This document shows, in pieces, positions 1-8,414 of a stretch of DNA of 64,000 bases; the first letter of the stretch is position 1; each line of letters begins with the position of its first letter. The notes under the pieces are model-generated. The model was not told the DNA's origin. It did not search any database and was given only the letters and a program-made list of their open reading frames with translations. Position numbers and translations under genes: made by a program. This stretch comes from Sediminibacterium sp. (GTDB lineage: Bacteria; Bacteroidota; Bacteroidia; Chitinophagales; Chitinophagaceae), in assembly GCA_016786865.1 (NCBI GenBank), contig JAEUVE010000010.1:1-64000 (forward strand), in the 5' to 3' direction.

Positions 1-58
1 GGAAGTATTTAGTTCTTTGTGTAAATAGCAATAAGTAACTGTATGAAGGAGTTAACCA

Positions 59-123
59 CCCGTGCAGGTGGAACGAAGTGAGGCGAAGCGTAGCGTAGCC
101 GAACGGAGTGGAACCTGCACGGG
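59..123. repeat. Inverted repeat enclosing a pentamer-periodic array, 5' leader of the transposase
   Basis: Bases 59-69 (cccgtgcaggt) and 113-123 (acctgcacggg) are perfect 11-base inverted repeats. Between them, 71-115 reads as nine consecutive five-base units close to [gat]a[ag]cg (gaacg, aagtg, aggcg, aagcg, tagcg, tagcc, gaacg, gagtg, gaacc). The structure lies between the left terminal repeat and the transposase start. Some insertion sequences use a foldback leader to limit translation from read-through transcripts, and that is a possible role here. It could also be an unrelated repeat captured by the element. Confidence 0.7.
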
Positions 124-172
124 GACGGTGGCAGATTTTGCCCCACAATTTGTTAACTTTAAATACAGTTTT

Positions 173-1381
173 ATGGACAATCAACAAAACAATCTACCCA
201 AGGACTTTTTCAAACAATTCAAAAAGAAGGAAGATTTTCAATCCTTTTTTGCGGACCTCTACAAGCAAGGTGTGGAAGAAATGCTCAAAGCCGAGTTGGA
301 TGAGCACCTGGGTTACGAGAAACACAGCAAGGATGGCCACAACAGCGGCAACAGCCGTAATGGGTCATATTCCAAAAAAGTAAAGACCGAATCGCTCGGA
401 GACTTGGCCCTCAACATTCCCCGGGACCGTAACGGTGAATTTGAGCCCCAATTGATCCCCAAGGGTTCGCGCATGAGTGATAAGCTTGAAGAATCCATTA
501 TCGGAATGTACAGCCGGGGCATGACTACATCCGATATCTCCCGCCAGGTCAAGGAGGTTTATGGGGTTGATGTAAGTGAAGGCACAGTCTCCAATGTAAC
601 CAATCGTATTATTGAGCATGTCAAAGAATGGCAGAACCGGCCATTGGAGGCGGTTTATTTTACCGTTTGGATGGATGGCATTGTGCTGAAAGTAAAGCAA
701 AACGGCAAATACATCAACAAGTGCATTTATCTGGTCATCGGGCTTAAACAGGATGGTTTAAAAGAAGTGTTGGGTATGTGGATGGCTGAAACAGAATCAG
801 CCTCCTTCTGGATGAGCGTGTTGACGGATCTGAGAGCCAGGGGTGTGGAAGATATCCTGATCGCCTGTACCGATAATCTGAAAGGGTTTACTGATGGAAT
901 TAAAGGCGTTTTTCCGAAAACTGTTACCCAGCTATGTATCGTACACCAGATCCGCAACTCCTGTAAATATGTGGTCTGGAAAGACAGAAAAGTCTTCTGT
1001 GCCGACCTTAAAACTGTATACGGTGCTGTAAACAGGACAGCAGCAGAAAAGGCACTGGATGAACTGGACAATAGCTGGGGTCACAAGTATAAACATGCTA
1101 TCACCTCCTGGCGTACCAACTGGGAAAATCTGACTAGCTATTTTGACTTCCCTCTGGAGATCAGAAAAATCATTTATACAACCAATACCATCGAAAACCT
1201 CAACAGGGGAATCCGAAAGTATACCAAAACCAAGGTTCAGTTTACCGATGACTGGGCGGCTCAAAAAGCCGTTTACCTGGCTATAATGAACATAGAAAAA
1301 AAATGGAGTATGCCTATCCAAAATTGGGGGTACATACTCCATCAGTTCTTAACTATCTTTGAAAATAGATGCCGGCTCTGA
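173..1381 (+). CDS. IS256-family (mutator-type) transposase
   Basis: DDE transposase that moves the surrounding element. With the ATG at 173 the protein has 402 residues, the usual IS256 length, and the catalytic triad falls at D168 (VWMDGI), D234 (CTDNLKGF) and E341 (TIENLNRGIRKY). These are almost exactly the positions known for the IS256 transposase. An upstream GTG at 62 would add 37 low-complexity residues encoded by the inverted repeat at 59-123, so it is rejected. The N-terminal quarter is charged and helical, as expected for the DNA-binding part. The gene appears intact, with no frameshift or internal stop, so the element may still be active. Confidence 0.93.
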   Translation: MDNQQNNLPKDFFKQFKKKEDFQSFFADLYKQGVEEMLKAELDEHLGYEKHSKDGHNSGNSRNGSYSKKVKTESLGDLALNIPRDRNGEFEPQLIPKGSRMSDKLEESIIGMYSRGMTTSDISRQVKEVYGVDVSEGTVSNVTNRIIEHVKEWQNRPLEAVYFTVWMDGIVLKVKQNGKYINKCIYLVIGLKQDGLKEVLGMWMAETESASFWMSVLTDLRARGVEDILIACTDNLKGFTDGIKGVFPKTVTQLCIVHQIRNSCKYVVWKDRKVFCADLKTVYGAVNRTAAEKALDELDNSWGHKYKHAITSWRTNWENLTSYFDFPLEIRKIIYTTNTIENLNRGIRKYTKTKVQFTDDWAAQKAVYLAIMNIEKKWSMPIQNWGYILHQFLTIFENRCRL

Positions 1382-1409
1382 ATGCAGTTGCTGAATCTAT
1401 TTACACAAA

Positions 1410-2760
1410 ATATTTTATACTCTCCTTCGGACATATGACTAATAAGCTGCTCTTTTTCTTCCTGACTCAGCTGAATATCTTTTTGTGCAATCAATCCGAT
1501 GATCCCTTTCATATTAGCCACAGGGGCCCTAAGCAGATGAGAACTATCCCAGGCCAGTTCATCCAGTCGCTGAACATATTTTTCCTGAAGATGGGCCATT
1601 CGCTTTTTATCATCAATGGAATTGGCTCCTACAGATACGCCTTTCAACTTTCCAAGTTCATTGTAATATGCTGTAAAACTAATCTGTAACCAGGTAAAAT
1701 CACTGTTGTCGTGCAGTAGAAACTTTTCTTCAACCTGCACTGTTTCTCCCTGCAGGCATTTGTTGAACCATTCTTGAAATACTTTGGCCGAAGCGGGGTC
1801 GAGGTATCTTCTGAAATCGGTATTCAACTCAATTTCGATTCCATAAATATCTTTTAACTTCCTTTCTGCATGCTTATTGCAATACATTACCCTGCATTCA
1901 CTGTCGAACAACACATTGGCTTCATGACTGCTCCTCTGCAGCAGCCGAAGGTTTAGCGTTTGGCTCATCAATGTTTTAACCAGATTTTCCCTTTCAGCTG
2001 AACCAACGGTATCAATATCCTCACCGAAAACAAATTCGGGGAAAGCAAAAATCAGCACAAACACGTTCACCAGAAAGAGCAAATTCACAGTTTGAAGTAA
2101 AATGGAAAATAGCGGAGTACCTCTGAACAATGTCAGAGAGGTTATTATCAGCAAAATACCGATCAACCGGGTGAACAGGTATAATTTTAGAAACGTAAAT
2201 ATTCTGTTGTAATCTACAATGATATCTGTTTTGATCTTCCCCTTCACTTTCAAGTAAGCATGTACAGAAAGACCAAAATAGGTAATAATACTAATCAACT
2301 TGAGCAAAGTATGCCATTTGCTCTCCAGCAGGCCCTCTTTGAAATGAATCAGATGAACAGATCGATCCAACTCAACAGCCTTAATAATTTCCAGCTTGGA
2401 AGCAGCATCACTCAGGTAGAAAGGTGTTAACTCTACAATGTGGAGAATGAATGGCATAAAATGCAACCAGTCGGTTTTTCGCAAGCGGGATTCTCCATAC
2501 AGCAATGTTCTGGTGAAAAGCCAGGAAATGGGCCCCAACAAATACAGGAAAGGGGCTGGAACACGTAAAAAATGCGGGTATTCATAAAATATTCCAGACT
2601 CCAACATCCAGTAAAATATGGCACCCAACATGGCAGTCAAATTAGAAAACGAGAGCAAAACCATTGGCAACTTGCGTTTGCCTTTTATAAGTACAATAAT
2701 GGTACAGAAAAAAGCAAACACGACCAATACCAGATAAAAGTTTTGCAAATACTGAAGCAT
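1410..2760 (-). pseudogene. Membrane-anchored PAS sensor histidine kinase, truncated by IS256 insertion
   Basis: Starts at ATG 2760. Roughly the first 235 residues are hydrophobic with several membrane segments. A PAS domain follows (about residues 270-385, including a DPASAKVFQEW stretch), then the start of a HisKA domain whose H-box reads SSHLLRAPVANMKG with the phospho-acceptor at H408. Native sequence ends near residue 449. Beyond that the frame runs into the insertion sequence and stops at 1342 after about 23 foreign residues. The whole ATPase domain is missing, so the product cannot work as a kinase. The lost part should lie left of this window. A possible -7 element (TAATTTTG on the minus strand, 2790-2797) would give a leader of about 25 bases. 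Confidence 0.85.
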
Positions 2761-2941
2761 AACGGCAAATGGGGGGTAAAAAGTAAATACAAAATTAGTA
2801 CTTCCCCCTCCTATTCTTGCTCCTTACCAATCTGAAAAGCATCAATATAATGGCAATACCTATCAATATTTCCGTAATAATGATAAGTATTCACTACAAG
2901 GCATCAATGGAGCCTATTTCACGATATGTTATTATAATTAT
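2761..2941. other. AT-rich spacer upstream of the broken kinase
   Basis: No gene is supported here. The spacer holds the likely kinase promoter -7 element (2790-2797) and an AT-rich inverted repeat, aatacctatca (2855-2865) with tgataagtatt (2881-2891), with one mismatch. It lies downstream of the dioxygenase stop on the minus strand, but no T-run follows it, so it is only a weak terminator candidate. Confidence 0.4.
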
Positions 2942-3829
2942 TTATCCTATTTTAACTGAGGTCATTGTGAGCGATCCCCCTACTGCTTTGTCGTTGAAGA
3001 AAGTAATGGGATCGTTCTTCCCTTGTAGCGCCAGGGTATATACCAGAGGCAAATAGTGTTCCGGGGTAGGAATGGCCAGCGATGCTTCCTTTCCCAGTCG
3101 TTCGTAATGAATAAGGTCGCCGTGGTTCCCTGCCGAAATCAACGCTTTGAACCGATCGTTCATTTGCAACGCCCAATCGTATCCGTATTCGGAATCATTC
3201 AGCCTGTTCCAGGCTACCATGCGCAGGTTGTGCACCATATTACCACTTCCAATAATCAGCACACCTTTTTTACGGAGTTCATAAATTTCCTTTGCCAGAT
3301 CGTAGTGGTACTGGGCATCCTTTGTGTAATCTATGCTTAGCTGTAAAACAGGAATATTCGCCTTAGGGTACATATGCCTTACTATGGTCCAGGTGCCATG
3401 ATCCAATCCCCAGTCATGAGATAATACCACATCTGTTGTATGAATCATAGAAGCGGTTTCCTTTGCCAGGGATGGATTTCCCGGTGCAGGGTACTGCACC
3501 CGGAATAGCTCCTCCGGGAAACCACCAAAATCATGTATGGTTGGCGGAAGATCCATGGAGGTAATTTGTGTACCCCGTGTAAACCAGTGCGCAGATACAA
3601 CCAGCACCGCCTGAGGTTCTGGAATTTCTTTTGCCATGGCTGCCCACCGCCTGCTGAATTCATTGTCTTCAATTCCATTCATGGGAGATCCATGGCCAAT
3701 AAACAATACCGGCATAAGACTTTCTCCGGGTTTCAGATTCCCGGTGAATTCTTTAAAACTGCTCAATGTATGTATTCCTGTTGTCATTGCTGCTCCTGTT
3801 ATGAGTTGAATAAACCTGCTCCGCTCCAT
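2942..3829 (-). CDS. YgiD-like class III extradiol ring-cleavage dioxygenase
   Basis: 295 residues of the LigB/YgiD family (4,5-DOPA dioxygenase type), which cleave catechol-like rings using a bound divalent metal. Expected metal ligands are present: H46 in GHGSPM, H81 in SAHWFT and H200 in GSGNMVHN. The LDHGTW motif is also present. About 38 extra N-terminal residues precede the usual family start (MPVLFIGHGSP). They include a hydrophobic stretch (FIQLITGAAMTTG) that could be a weak export signal, or the true start may be the internal Met at residue 39. The gene follows an MFS carrier after 94 bases and has its own good promoter at 3858-3890. Its link to the phosphonate cluster upstream is therefore only positional. 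The natural substrate cannot be told. Confidence 0.85.
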   Translation of the reverse strand: MERSRFIQLITGAAMTTGIHTLSSFKEFTGNLKPGESLMPVLFIGHGSPMNGIEDNEFSRRWAAMAKEIPEPQAVLVVSAHWFTRGTQITSMDLPPTIHDFGGFPEELFRVQYPAPGNPSLAKETASMIHTTDVVLSHDWGLDHGTWTIVRHMYPKANIPVLQLSIDYTKDAQYHYDLAKEIYELRKKGVLIIGSGNMVHNLRMVAWNRLNDSEYGYDWALQMNDRFKALISAGNHGDLIHYERLGKEASLAIPTPEHYLPLVYTLALQGKNDPITFFNDKAVGGSLTMTSVKIG

Positions 3830-3857
3830 CCGTGGTTCATGATTGAATCAGCAAAAT

Positions 3858-3890
3858 TAAAGATAGCCTATGGAAATGGCATTGAGCAAA
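3858..3890 (-). promoter_or_regulatory. Bacteroidota-type promoter of the YgiD-like gene
   Basis: On the minus strand TTTG (3887-3890) is followed after 21 bases by TATCTTTA (3858-3865). The predicted transcript start is near 3853, about 24 bases before the start codon. The same TATCTTTA -7 element is seen at 41944, 56575 and 54825. Confidence 0.55.
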
Positions 3891-3923
3891 AACAAGAAAT
3901 CCCATTGATCTACATCAACCCGT

Positions 3924-5207
3924 TTACATATTTTCCAGTGCAACTCCCTTGGTTTCCGGCATCAGTTTCCATACATAAAGCAACTGAAGGAACATCATGA
4001 ATGCAAAGAAGCCAAAAATGTATGAACCGGGCACATTAGAAGCAAAATAAGGGAAAACCTGTGCTACCAATGCAGCAAATACCCAATGAGTCAGGCATCC
4101 AAAAGAGGTTCCTGCTGCCCGTACGGAATTAGGGAATAATTCGGACAAAAATACCCAGATTACAGCACCCTGGCCCACCGCATGTGAGGCAATAAAAAGA
4201 AACACATAGTAAACAATCATGCTGTGATCTGTTCCGTTAAACGATACAGCGATCATCGTTAAGGAAAATATATAGCCGAAAGATCCTATGTACATCAGCA
4301 GCCTTCGGCCAAACCGGTCTATCAGATACCAGCCCAGAATGGTAAAGAGCATGTTCACCACCCCAATACCAATGGTAGACAATAAAGCGCCACTTCTTTC
4401 AATTCCAGCCATCTGAAAAACCTTTGGTGCAAAATAGATGATGGCGTTGATGCCAGAGAGCTGGTTGAAAAAAGCAATGAGAAAAGCCAACATCAACGGG
4501 CGGAGAAATTGCTTATTTAAAAGGGATGTTCCGGAGGTTACAGTAGCTTTAATTCCTGCAATGACCTGATCGGCATTTTCGCCGGTCAACTCCAATACCT
4601 TTTTTGCTGCGGCCTCGTCTTTTTTATAAAGAATCAGCCAACGGGGTGTTTCCGGCGTAACCAGCATCAGTAAAGAAAAAACAAGGGATGGAATTGCCAC
4701 CACTCCAAGCATCCATCGCCAGTCGTTCTCGCCACCCACACCCTGCAAAAGGTAGTTGGAAAAATAGGCCACCAATATTCCGGCCACCACATTCAACTGA
4801 AAAGAGATGACCATCCTGCCTCTGTATTTTGGCGGAGCAACCTCAGAGATATACACGGGGGCCACAACGGAAGAAGCGCCGATACTCAACCCGCTTACAA
4901 AACGGAAAAACATAAACAGATACACATCGTCGGCAAGTGCTGCACCAACAGATGTTACAAAAAACAGCACCCCAATCCAGATCAGTGTTTTCTTACGCCC
5001 GATTTTATCTGCCGGAATATTCCCTAATGCTGCCCCGAAAGCAGTTCCATATAGTGCCATGGCAATAGCGGTTCCATGCATCCAGTCCGAAAGATTCCAT
5101 AATTGCTGAATGGCCTGTTCAGCTCCGGATATTACGGCAACATCCAGACCAAAAAGGAGGCCACCCAATCCTACTGTAATAGACCACAGGGTTAATTTCT
5201 TATTCAT
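3924..5207 (-). CDS. Sugar-porter family MFS transporter
   Basis: About 427 residues with 12 predicted membrane segments. Sugar-porter signatures are in order: GRKKT after TM2, RFVSGLSIGASSVVAPVYISE in the TM4-5 region, PETPRWL before the central loop, QLSGINAIIYFAP in TM7, and PETKG at the C-terminus. Relatives are H+-coupled xylose, galactose or glucose importers. ATG 5207 is chosen over an upstream start at 5246 because the sugar-porter N-terminus begins at MNKKLTLWSITVGLGG. It sits 81 bases after the FAD oxidoreductase in the same direction. Whether it belongs functionally with the phosphonate genes or is a separate sugar carrier is open. A 19-base palindrome lies just upstream. Confidence 0.85.
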   Translation of the reverse strand: MNKKLTLWSITVGLGGLLFGLDVAVISGAEQAIQQLWNLSDWMHGTAIAMALYGTAFGAALGNIPADKIGRKKTLIWIGVLFFVTSVGAALADDVYLFMFFRFVSGLSIGASSVVAPVYISEVAPPKYRGRMVISFQLNVVAGILVAYFSNYLLQGVGGENDWRWMLGVVAIPSLVFSLLMLVTPETPRWLILYKKDEAAAKKVLELTGENADQVIAGIKATVTSGTSLLNKQFLRPLMLAFLIAFFNQLSGINAIIYFAPKVFQMAGIERSGALLSTIGIGVVNMLFTILGWYLIDRFGRRLLMYIGSFGYIFSLTMIAVSFNGTDHSMIVYYVFLFIASHAVGQGAVIWVFLSELFPNSVRAAGTSFGCLTHWVFAALVAQVFPYFASNVPGSYIFGFFAFMMFLQLLYVWKLMPETKGVALENM

Positions 5208-5221
5208 AGCAATCGGCTTAG

Positions 5222-5240
5222 TATTCAATGATATTGAATA
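5222..5240. promoter_or_regulatory. 19-base perfect palindrome upstream of the MFS gene
   Basis: tattcaat (5222-5229), gat, attgaata (5233-5240) is a perfect 8+3+8 inverted repeat, 15-33 bases before the MFS start codon. It could be a repressor operator or a small RNA hairpin. A second short hairpin (ctccct/agggag, 5267-5284) follows the stop of the upstream gene without a T-run. Confidence 0.4.
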
Positions 5241-5288
5241 TTCCAATAGCTTTTGAATTAAAGCACCTCCCTGTAAAAAGGGAGAAGA

Positions 5289-6413
5289 TCAGATTTGCTG
5301 TACACATTCCTCGGCCAGGCCAAAACTCAGGGTCATGCCGGCGCCGCCCAACCCGTTTAAAATGTACACGTGATCCGATGGTTGGAGAAATAAATGGGAG
5401 CTCCCGTTGGTCATTTTGGGATAAACACCATTCCAGGACTGGATCAGTTTCCAATCGGAGATTTGCGCAAACTGCCGCAGGTATTGCAAAATAAGCTCAT
5501 TGATTGCCTCTCTGTTGAACGGATCATGGGTTAATCCGTACTCGTGCGAGTCTCCCACAGTTAATTCTCCCGAATGGTGCTGTGATACCATTACATGTAT
5601 ACCATAGCGGAGGTATTCTGCCATTTCGTTTTCATACCGCTGAGCCAATGCTTTTAGTGAAGGTGCTGCTTTAAAACTATGGTAGTGTATCAGGGAGAGA
5701 CCGCCGCAAAGAGACGCACCAAGATCATAATCCGGGATATTGCTCTTAAAGCGCATCATCTGCAATTTGCATTTGGTTATTTCAATTCCGGCAAACAAAG
5801 CGGGAAAAAGGGTTTCAAAATCAGATCCGCTGCAAATAAAAATCAGATCCGCTTCTATCCAGGCGGAACCATCGTACACCCGGTTAGCTTCCACGGCACT
5901 CACCGCTTTGCCCCAAATGAAGGTAACATCCAAAAACTCCGTCAGGTAAGCTGCTATAGTTGCGATAGCGATACGGGGATCTACAATCATTTCAGAAGCA
6001 CTGTATAATCCTCCTATTAAATTGTTCGGATTAACAGCGCCGGATTTTTTCTGAACTCCTTTTTGATCCAGCAACTCAACCGCTCTGCCCTCTGCCTTAA
6101 ATAGTTCATACAATTCCTGCAGCACAACCCACTCGTCTTTGTAATAAGCTGTATGAACACTTCCGGATTCTTTGTACGGCAGTCCGGTACTGTCTGCAAT
6201 ATCTTTCCAAATGGCTTTACTCCTTTCTGCCCTGCTGTGCAACTCTCCCGCAGGCTGGCCAATTGGCCATACCATACCAAAATTTCGTACAGATGCTCCA
6301 ACGGCCCTGGCTGTTTTTTCGATCACGGTAACATCAAATCCTTTTAAACTTAAGGCACGCGCTGTTGCAAGCCCTACAATACCTGCTCCGATAACAATTG
6401 CTTTCTGTTTCAT
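5289..6413 (-). CDS. FAD-dependent amine oxidoreductase of phosphonate clusters (TIGR03364-like)
   Basis: 374 residues of the DAO family. The FAD-binding GxGxxG is at residues 9-14 (IGAGIVGLA), followed by an ARAVGASVRNFGM-type stretch that, with WPIGQPAG, marks the TIGR03364 group. A C-terminal GLGGAGMTLSFG is the second FAD contact. Family knowledge: these enzymes accompany phosphonatase-like hydrolases and are proposed to oxidise the amine of an aminoethylphosphonate derivative (hydroxylated or N-methylated) to the aldehyde. That fits the neighbouring HAD hydrolase and PhnZ-type oxygenase. It overlaps the DUF5690 gene by 4 bases, so the two are translationally coupled. The exact substrate is inferred, not shown. 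Confidence 0.85.
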   Translation of the reverse strand: MKQKAIVIGAGIVGLATARALSLKGFDVTVIEKTARAVGASVRNFGMVWPIGQPAGELHSRAERSKAIWKDIADSTGLPYKESGSVHTAYYKDEWVVLQELYELFKAEGRAVELLDQKGVQKKSGAVNPNNLIGGLYSASEMIVDPRIAIATIAAYLTEFLDVTFIWGKAVSAVEANRVYDGSAWIEADLIFICSGSDFETLFPALFAGIEITKCKLQMMRFKSNIPDYDLGASLCGGLSLIHYHSFKAAPSLKALAQRYENEMAEYLRYGIHVMVSQHHSGELTVGDSHEYGLTHDPFNREAINELILQYLRQFAQISDWKLIQSWNGVYPKMTNGSSHLFLQPSDHVYILNGLGGAGMTLSFGLAEECVQQI

Positions 6414-7729
6414 AAATAAGGTTGGGGATTGATGTAACCGTTGATGGACTTATATAATTTCTGATGAATCTGAACGGTGTAAAATATCAACGCAATGCCT
6501 GCAAGCGATGAGGTATAAAAAAGATTGGAGAAAAAAGAGATCCAGCTGTATTCGATGGCAACAAATTCCTTAATAAGCAGAACCAGAACGGTTCCCAGAT
6601 AACCGAAAGCATCGGCGATATACATTACAAAGCCCACATTGGCTTTTAACTCATATACAGAAAGGAAACGCTCAAAATAAAGACAGTTAAATGGCAGATA
6701 GGCCAGGTAAAGGCCTGTAGTTGCAGACAACATCCATACCAATGGATTAATGAATTGCATATTGAACAATAAGGTAGATACAAAGGAAAGCAGCAAGCCT
6801 GCAATAATCAGGTAATGTGTTCGGATAAACGCCAGATAATTATTCCTGATCAGGAAAAATCCTGCTATAACAAAGAGCACCAGCACCGACATAATGGTAC
6901 TGGTTTGCGCAAAAATACCGGCGTTGGTATACCCCGTTTCCAGCCAGAGTTCATTGGCAAAATCTTCACAAAAATCCCGGACAATGGTAAATGTTGCATA
7001 GCTAATCACAACAGGTGCAATGGCAAATCCAAACTGTTTCAGGAAATCATTCCTTTCTCGTCCGGTCATGGGTTTACGGATATTTCGTCGGGCAATATCC
7101 TCCACCGAGGGCGGTGGCATCAGGCTAAGCAACCATACTGAAATCATGAGTGGAACCAGAAAAAAAGCGCCTGCAGTAAAAGGCATCCACCATTCAGAGA
7201 TCTGCAGGTTTATCAGCAACCATTTTCCAACTGTTTTAGCAAGGCCGGAGGCAAATATGAAACTGGTGGCCAGAAAAGCGCCCATGATTTCCGTGGTTCT
7301 TCTTCCTTCAAGCAAACCAAAAACCAATCCAAATATCATTCCAAGCGGGAGCCCGTTGATAAAGAGGCAGATCAGGTTATACGGTGCCGGAATAATTGCG
7401 AATAACAGCAAAGCAACCCATGCTATGGATATAAACAGCAGTATATAGTAAATCCTTTTTGCCGGATGCATCCCGGATATAAAACGAATGCCCAGGAATT
7501 TACTGACCATATAACCCAGCACCTGAGCAATCACCAGGCATACCTTATAAGAAATACCGAGCACATAGATATCTGTATATAACCCCACCGTAAATGGTTT
7601 TCTAAAACCATACATACAGGAATAAGCCACAAATGAGGCAAAAGAAGCATAGGCAACAAAAAGCAGGGAAGAACTATTTAGCTTCCTGCCAATTATTTTA
7701 TGATACTTCAACAGATGGTGTTTGTTCAT
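6410..7729 (-). CDS. DUF5690-family MFS-like membrane protein, candidate phosphonate importer
   Basis: 439 residues with about 12 hydrophobic segments. The N-terminus (AYSCMYGFRKPFTVGLY) resembles the first membrane segment of organophosphate:phosphate antiporters of the GlpT/UhpT group, where an Arg-Lys pair contacts phosphate. The protein is best placed in DUF5690, whose function is unknown. It is packed tightly in the operon, with 1 base after the HAD hydrolase and a 4-base overlap with the FAD enzyme. Its neighbours all act on phosphonates, so uptake of an aminophosphonate is a reasonable inference. It could instead export a product. Confidence 0.7.
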   Translation of the reverse strand: MNKHHLLKYHKIIGRKLNSSSLLFVAYASFASFVAYSCMYGFRKPFTVGLYTDIYVLGISYKVCLVIAQVLGYMVSKFLGIRFISGMHPAKRIYYILLFISIAWVALLLFAIIPAPYNLICLFINGLPLGMIFGLVFGLLEGRRTTEIMGAFLATSFIFASGLAKTVGKWLLINLQISEWWMPFTAGAFFLVPLMISVWLLSLMPPPSVEDIARRNIRKPMTGRERNDFLKQFGFAIAPVVISYATFTIVRDFCEDFANELWLETGYTNAGIFAQTSTIMSVLVLFVIAGFFLIRNNYLAFIRTHYLIIAGLLLSFVSTLLFNMQFINPLVWMLSATTGLYLAYLPFNCLYFERFLSVYELKANVGFVMYIADAFGYLGTVLVLLIKEFVAIEYSWISFFSNLFYTSSLAGIALIFYTVQIHQKLYKSINGYINPQPYL

Positions 7730-7730
7730 T

Positions 7731-8414
7731 TTACCGGATAAGTATTGAAAGGAGTTCAGAAAGCGACCCTATCACAATGTCCGGATTGGACTGCTGCAGT
7801 TGCTCTTCCGAATGTGCCCCGGTGGTGATACCGGCCACCAATCCGCAATGGGCGTTTTTCCCTTCTTCAATATCAATAGATGAATCCCCCACTTTAACTA
7901 TACCCGCAGCATCCGTTAAATGAAAATGATCCATGGCTAAGTGAATCATATCCGGGGCTGGGCGTCCATGTAACACATGACTTGCCGTAACGAGCAGGTC
8001 AATGTCGTTACCGACTTTCCAATTCAGCCTTTCCAGCAATGTATTTGCAGTAAAGGAATCATATCCTGTATTCAGCACAACCAGTATCCCCTGCTTTTTT
8101 AATTTCTGAAAAACAGCATCAGCTCCAGGCTGGGCTTTTATATCTGCAAACTGGTAAGCGCCGGTGAGTTTTTGAAGGAAATGGGCATATATCTCATCAA
8201 TGCCTGTTTCGGGCAATGTTACCTGCAGCTGTTGTAGCACATCTTCAATAGCTTTTCTTTTTTCCTTTCCCGCCCCATGAGTAAGCACATCCTCCAGTGA
8301 ACAATCTACTCCGGCCTGTTGAAGAGATAGATGCAGTGTTTTGTAAACAAGATTATCCTCGTTTACCGTAGTGCCAGCCATATCAAATACAACCATTTTA
8401 AACCTGTTCTTCAT
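7731..8414 (-). CDS. Phosphonatase-like HAD hydrolase (TIGR03351-like)
   Basis: 227 residues of the HAD superfamily. The nucleophile motif is FDMAGTTV with D11. The second acid of the usual DxD is Ala, as in phosphonoacetaldehyde hydrolase (DxAGTT). Motif II lies in VVLNTGYD and motif III/IV in VKVGDSSIDIEEG. A cap-domain Lys cluster (GAGKEKRK, residues 47-54) sits where PhnX carries its Schiff-base Lys, but the aligned residue cannot be fixed by eye. The likely role is hydrolysis of the C-P bond of an aldehyde made by the neighbouring FAD enzyme, releasing phosphate. The start overlaps the PhnZ-like gene by 17 bases. Confidence 0.85.
   Translation of the reverse strand: MKNRFKMVVFDMAGTTVNEDNLVYKTLHLSLQQAGVDCSLEDVLTHGAGKEKRKAIEDVLQQLQVTLPETGIDEIYAHFLQKLTGAYQFADIKAQPGADAVFQKLKKQGILVVLNTGYDSFTANTLLERLNWKVGNDIDLLVTASHVLHGRPAPDMIHLAMDHFHLTDAAGIVKVGDSSIDIEEGKNAHCGLVAGITTGAHSEEQLQQSNPDIVIGSLSELLSILIR

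Larger units (their letters stand above)
16..1409 (+). mobile_element. IS256-family insertion sequence
   Basis: The ends are marked by the inverted repeat tttgtgtaaatag (16-28) and ctatttacacaaa (1397-1409). The similarity continues imperfectly inward for about 20 more bases with a two-base offset (aactg motifs on both sides). One transposase gene fills the element. The right end lies inside a histidine kinase gene read on the opposite strand. No clean 8-9 base target duplication is visible: left flank ...tatttagttc, right flank atattttatac. The window starts only 15 bases left of the element, so the left boundary is approximate. The missing duplication could mean later rearrangement or a slightly different end point. 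Confidence 0.85.

Noticed and set aside
62..172. Longer transposase start at GTG 62
   Set aside because: The extra 37 residues are encoded by the inverted repeat and pentamer array; the catalytic residue numbering fits the start at 173.
16..1418. Target-site duplication around the IS256 element
   Set aside because: The flanks (tatttagttc versus atattttatac) share only AT-rich similarity, not an exact 8-9 base repeat.
2798..2895. Short minus-strand frame with a membrane-like stretch (IIIT...ILMLFRLVRSKN)
   Set aside because: It looks like a small transmembrane segment but has no usable start codon after the upstream stop, so it is at most a relic.
2817..3056. Plus-strand frame overlapping the dioxygenase end
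   Set aside because: It is a shadow frame over AT-rich spacer and the antisense of the dioxygenase gene, with no family features.
5267..5284. Terminator after the FAD oxidoreductase gene
   Set aside because: The six-base stem ctccct/agggag has no T-run on the minus strand and a weak stem; probably not an efficient terminator.
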